From: Bacteroidota bacterium
Lineage (GTDB): Bacteria > Bacteroidota > Bacteroidia > Cytophagales > Hymenobacteraceae
DNA length: 5,873 nucleotides
NCBI GenBank assembly: GCA_023424725.1
Contig: JAFADQ010000350.1
Span: 1 to 5,873, forward strand
Direction of reading: 5' to 3'
Both the position numbers and the translations under genes were made by a program. A model generated the notes under the pieces. It saw only the letters and a program-made list of their open reading frames with translations, was not told the origin of the DNA and made no database searches. Of the stretch, positions 4,693 through 5,873 are shown in pieces. Every line of letters begins with the position of its first letter. Positions within the stretch are counted from its first letter, which is position 1.

Positions 4693-5647
4693 AGAATTAA
4701 GCTGGCTGGAGCTATTATTCGCCGGCCTATTTATTGTTCTGTACTTACTCTACATAGTTAAAGTAACCAGGCTGGCTAAATTTTTTAAGCGGAGCGGCTA
4801 CCTGTTATGGGTAAAATTTATTTTAAGAAGCGCCTTTTTTGCTTTGCTGATGGTGGCGTTATTAGGCCCGTCGTTTGGTGGTACCCGCAAAGAAATAAAG
4901 CTGGTTGGAAAAGATATTTACCTGGCGATTGATCTTTCTAATTCTATGAACGCGACAGACCTGCCACCATCGAGGCTGCAAAAAGTAGTGCTGGAGATGA
5001 GCAACCTGGTAAAATCGCTAAACTCAGACCGCATAGGATTGATCATTTTCTCTACCGATGCATTTGTGCAATGCCCGCTCACGCACGACCACGAAGCGCT
5101 GTTGCTTTTTCTGCAGTCTTTAAACACCTCGCTGCTTTCTACCGGCGGCACCGATATTGGCGCGGCAATAGAATTAGGAACCAAAAAACTTACTTCGGCC
5201 CGTAAAAACCGGAACGACGAGTTTTCTAAAGCTCTGGTAATTGTTACAGATGGAGAAGATTTTGGCGATAACACCGAAAAATTTGCCCGCGAGATGGCTC
5301 GCCAAAATATAAGTTTGTTTTTGGTAAGCGCAGGCACCGAAAAAGGCGGGAACATACCCACGCAACGTGGCTTTTTGCGCGATAAAGAAGGCAACACCGT
5401 ACTATCGCAAACCAACACTGAGCAGCTGCGCGACCTGGCCCGGCAAACCGGTGGCCAGTATTTCGAAATAAGCGACAACAGAACCGAAACAGCCCGTTTA
5501 ACCAAAGCCTTAAATTCGTTGCAAGGCCAGCTAAGAGCCACTAAAACCATCGATATAACCGACAATAAATATATGTACCCCTTGCTGGCTGCTTTATTAT
5601 TAATTGCGGTAGATATAATGCTCACCCTTACCGTTATTAAAGTATGA
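4679..5647 (+). CDS. Membrane-anchored VWA-domain protein, BatA/BatB type
   Basis: The protein is complete at 322 residues. Two membrane segments lie near residues 12-27 and 44-63, followed by a von Willebrand factor A domain from about 79 to 280 and a C-terminal membrane segment near 299-321. The metal-ion-dependent adhesion site is intact: DLSNS at 85-89, T158 in the GGTDIG loop and D191 in VTDGED. The stretch DRIGLIIFSTDAFVQCPLT (118-135) is characteristic of Bat-type VWA proteins, which in Bacteroides belong to an aerotolerance operon and are thought to work in the envelope. The TPR gene downstream overlaps by four bases, as in batB-batC pairs, so BatB is the closer match, but no batA copy precedes it here. 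ATG at 4679 follows an A-rich stretch with no Shine-Dalgarno motif and yields the expected N-terminus. The partner and exact role are unknown. Confidence 0.93.
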   Translation: MSWFRELSWLELLFAGLFIVLYLLYIVKVTRLAKFFKRSGYLLWVKFILRSAFFALLMVALLGPSFGGTRKEIKLVGKDIYLAIDLSNSMNATDLPPSRLQKVVLEMSNLVKSLNSDRIGLIIFSTDAFVQCPLTHDHEALLLFLQSLNTSLLSTGGTDIGAAIELGTKKLTSARKNRNDEFSKALVIVTDGEDFGDNTEKFAREMARQNISLFLVSAGTEKGGNIPTQRGFLRDKEGNTVLSQTNTEQLRDLARQTGGQYFEISDNRTETARLTKALNSLQGQLRATKTIDITDNKYMYPLLAALLLIAVDIMLTLTVIKV

Positions 5648-5873
5648 GCAAGGCGGCGGGGCTATTTCTGGTGTTTTTATTTACGGGTTGGTTTAGCGAT
5701 TTAACAGGCATTTCGCGCAACAATAGCCTTAAAAAAGAAGCCGAAGCGGCTTTTAAAAACAAGCAATACGCCATTGCCGCCAATGCCTGGGCACAAATAG
5801 TAAACGAAACCGGCGCTCCAGACCCTGGCATAAGGTTAAACCTGGCGCACGCTTATTATTTGCAAAATCAAAC
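5644..5873 (+). CDS. TPR-repeat protein, BatC-like, N-terminal part (runs off the right edge)
   Basis: Seventy-six codons are visible. The start ATG overlaps the stop of the VWA gene in an ATGA junction, implying translational coupling within one operon. Residues 1-22 form a probable secretion signal or membrane anchor (MSKAAGLFLVFLFTGWF). From about residue 28 a tetratricopeptide helix pair appears, with EAEAAFKNKQYAIAANAWAQ followed by a second helix containing RLNLAHAYYLQ. TPR domains scaffold protein complexes. In Bat operons a secreted TPR protein follows the VWA gene and probably binds its neighbours in the periplasm; that role is inferred from context. The remaining repeats and the C-terminus lie outside the window. 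Confidence 0.85.
   Translation, partial: MSKAAGLFLVFLFTGWFSDLTGISRNNSLKKEAEAAFKNKQYAIAANAWAQIVNETGAPDPGIRLNLAHAYYLQNQ

Noticed and set aside
4918..5625. Minus-strand open frame of 235 codons opposite the VWA gene.
   Set aside because: It is a shadow of the well-supported VWA gene with intact MIDAS motif and membrane segments; the antisense product resembles nothing.

Overview
The window looks like chromosomal DNA from a Bacteroidota bacterium. Cytophagales is likely, and the Hymenobacteraceae/Pontibacter/Adhaeribacter neighbourhood is my best guess. The evidence is a GyrB that lacks the large proteobacterial insertion, exact matches to the Bacteroidota -7 promoter element TAnnTTTG in front of gyrB, the tRNA cluster and the right-hand operon, A-rich start regions that mostly lack Shine-Dalgarno motifs, and a VWA-plus-TPR gene pair of the Bat type. 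The genus is inference only.

Layout. Everything from 1 to about 4423 reads on the minus strand. In transcription order this arm holds a tRNA-Ser(GCU)/tRNA-Pro(UGG)/tRNA-Arg(UCU) cluster (4372 to 3996) with its own promoter and a strong intrinsic terminator. Next come about 400 bases with further hairpins, an inverted repeat and a doubtful 54-residue ORF, then a 62-residue hypothetical gene (3602 to 3414). The complete gyrB follows (3125 to 1164) with a terminator hairpin, then a 46-residue putative small membrane protein (1093 to 953). Last is the 5' part of ppk1, polyphosphate kinase (816 to the window edge).

From about 4534 onward the DNA reads on the plus strand. A Bacteroidota-type promoter is followed by a possible 35-residue leader ORF, a complete membrane-anchored von Willebrand factor A protein of the BatA/BatB type (4679-5647), and the start of a TPR protein overlapping it by four bases (5644 to the edge). 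This is the usual BatB-BatC style pairing. Region 4424-4533 is a divergent promoter region and contains an 18-bp palindrome.

Most of the window is housekeeping: DNA supercoiling, polyphosphate synthesis, tRNA supply and an envelope-associated Bat-type operon. I see no transposase, integrase, CRISPR array or defence cassette. The points most worth a second look are the tandem heptamer and inverted-repeat element between tRNA-Pro and tRNA-Arg, the repeat-rich stretch 3603-3820 upstream of the 62-residue gene, the small ORFs at 953-1093 and 4585-4692, and the 82-residue acidic N-terminal tail of Ppk1.
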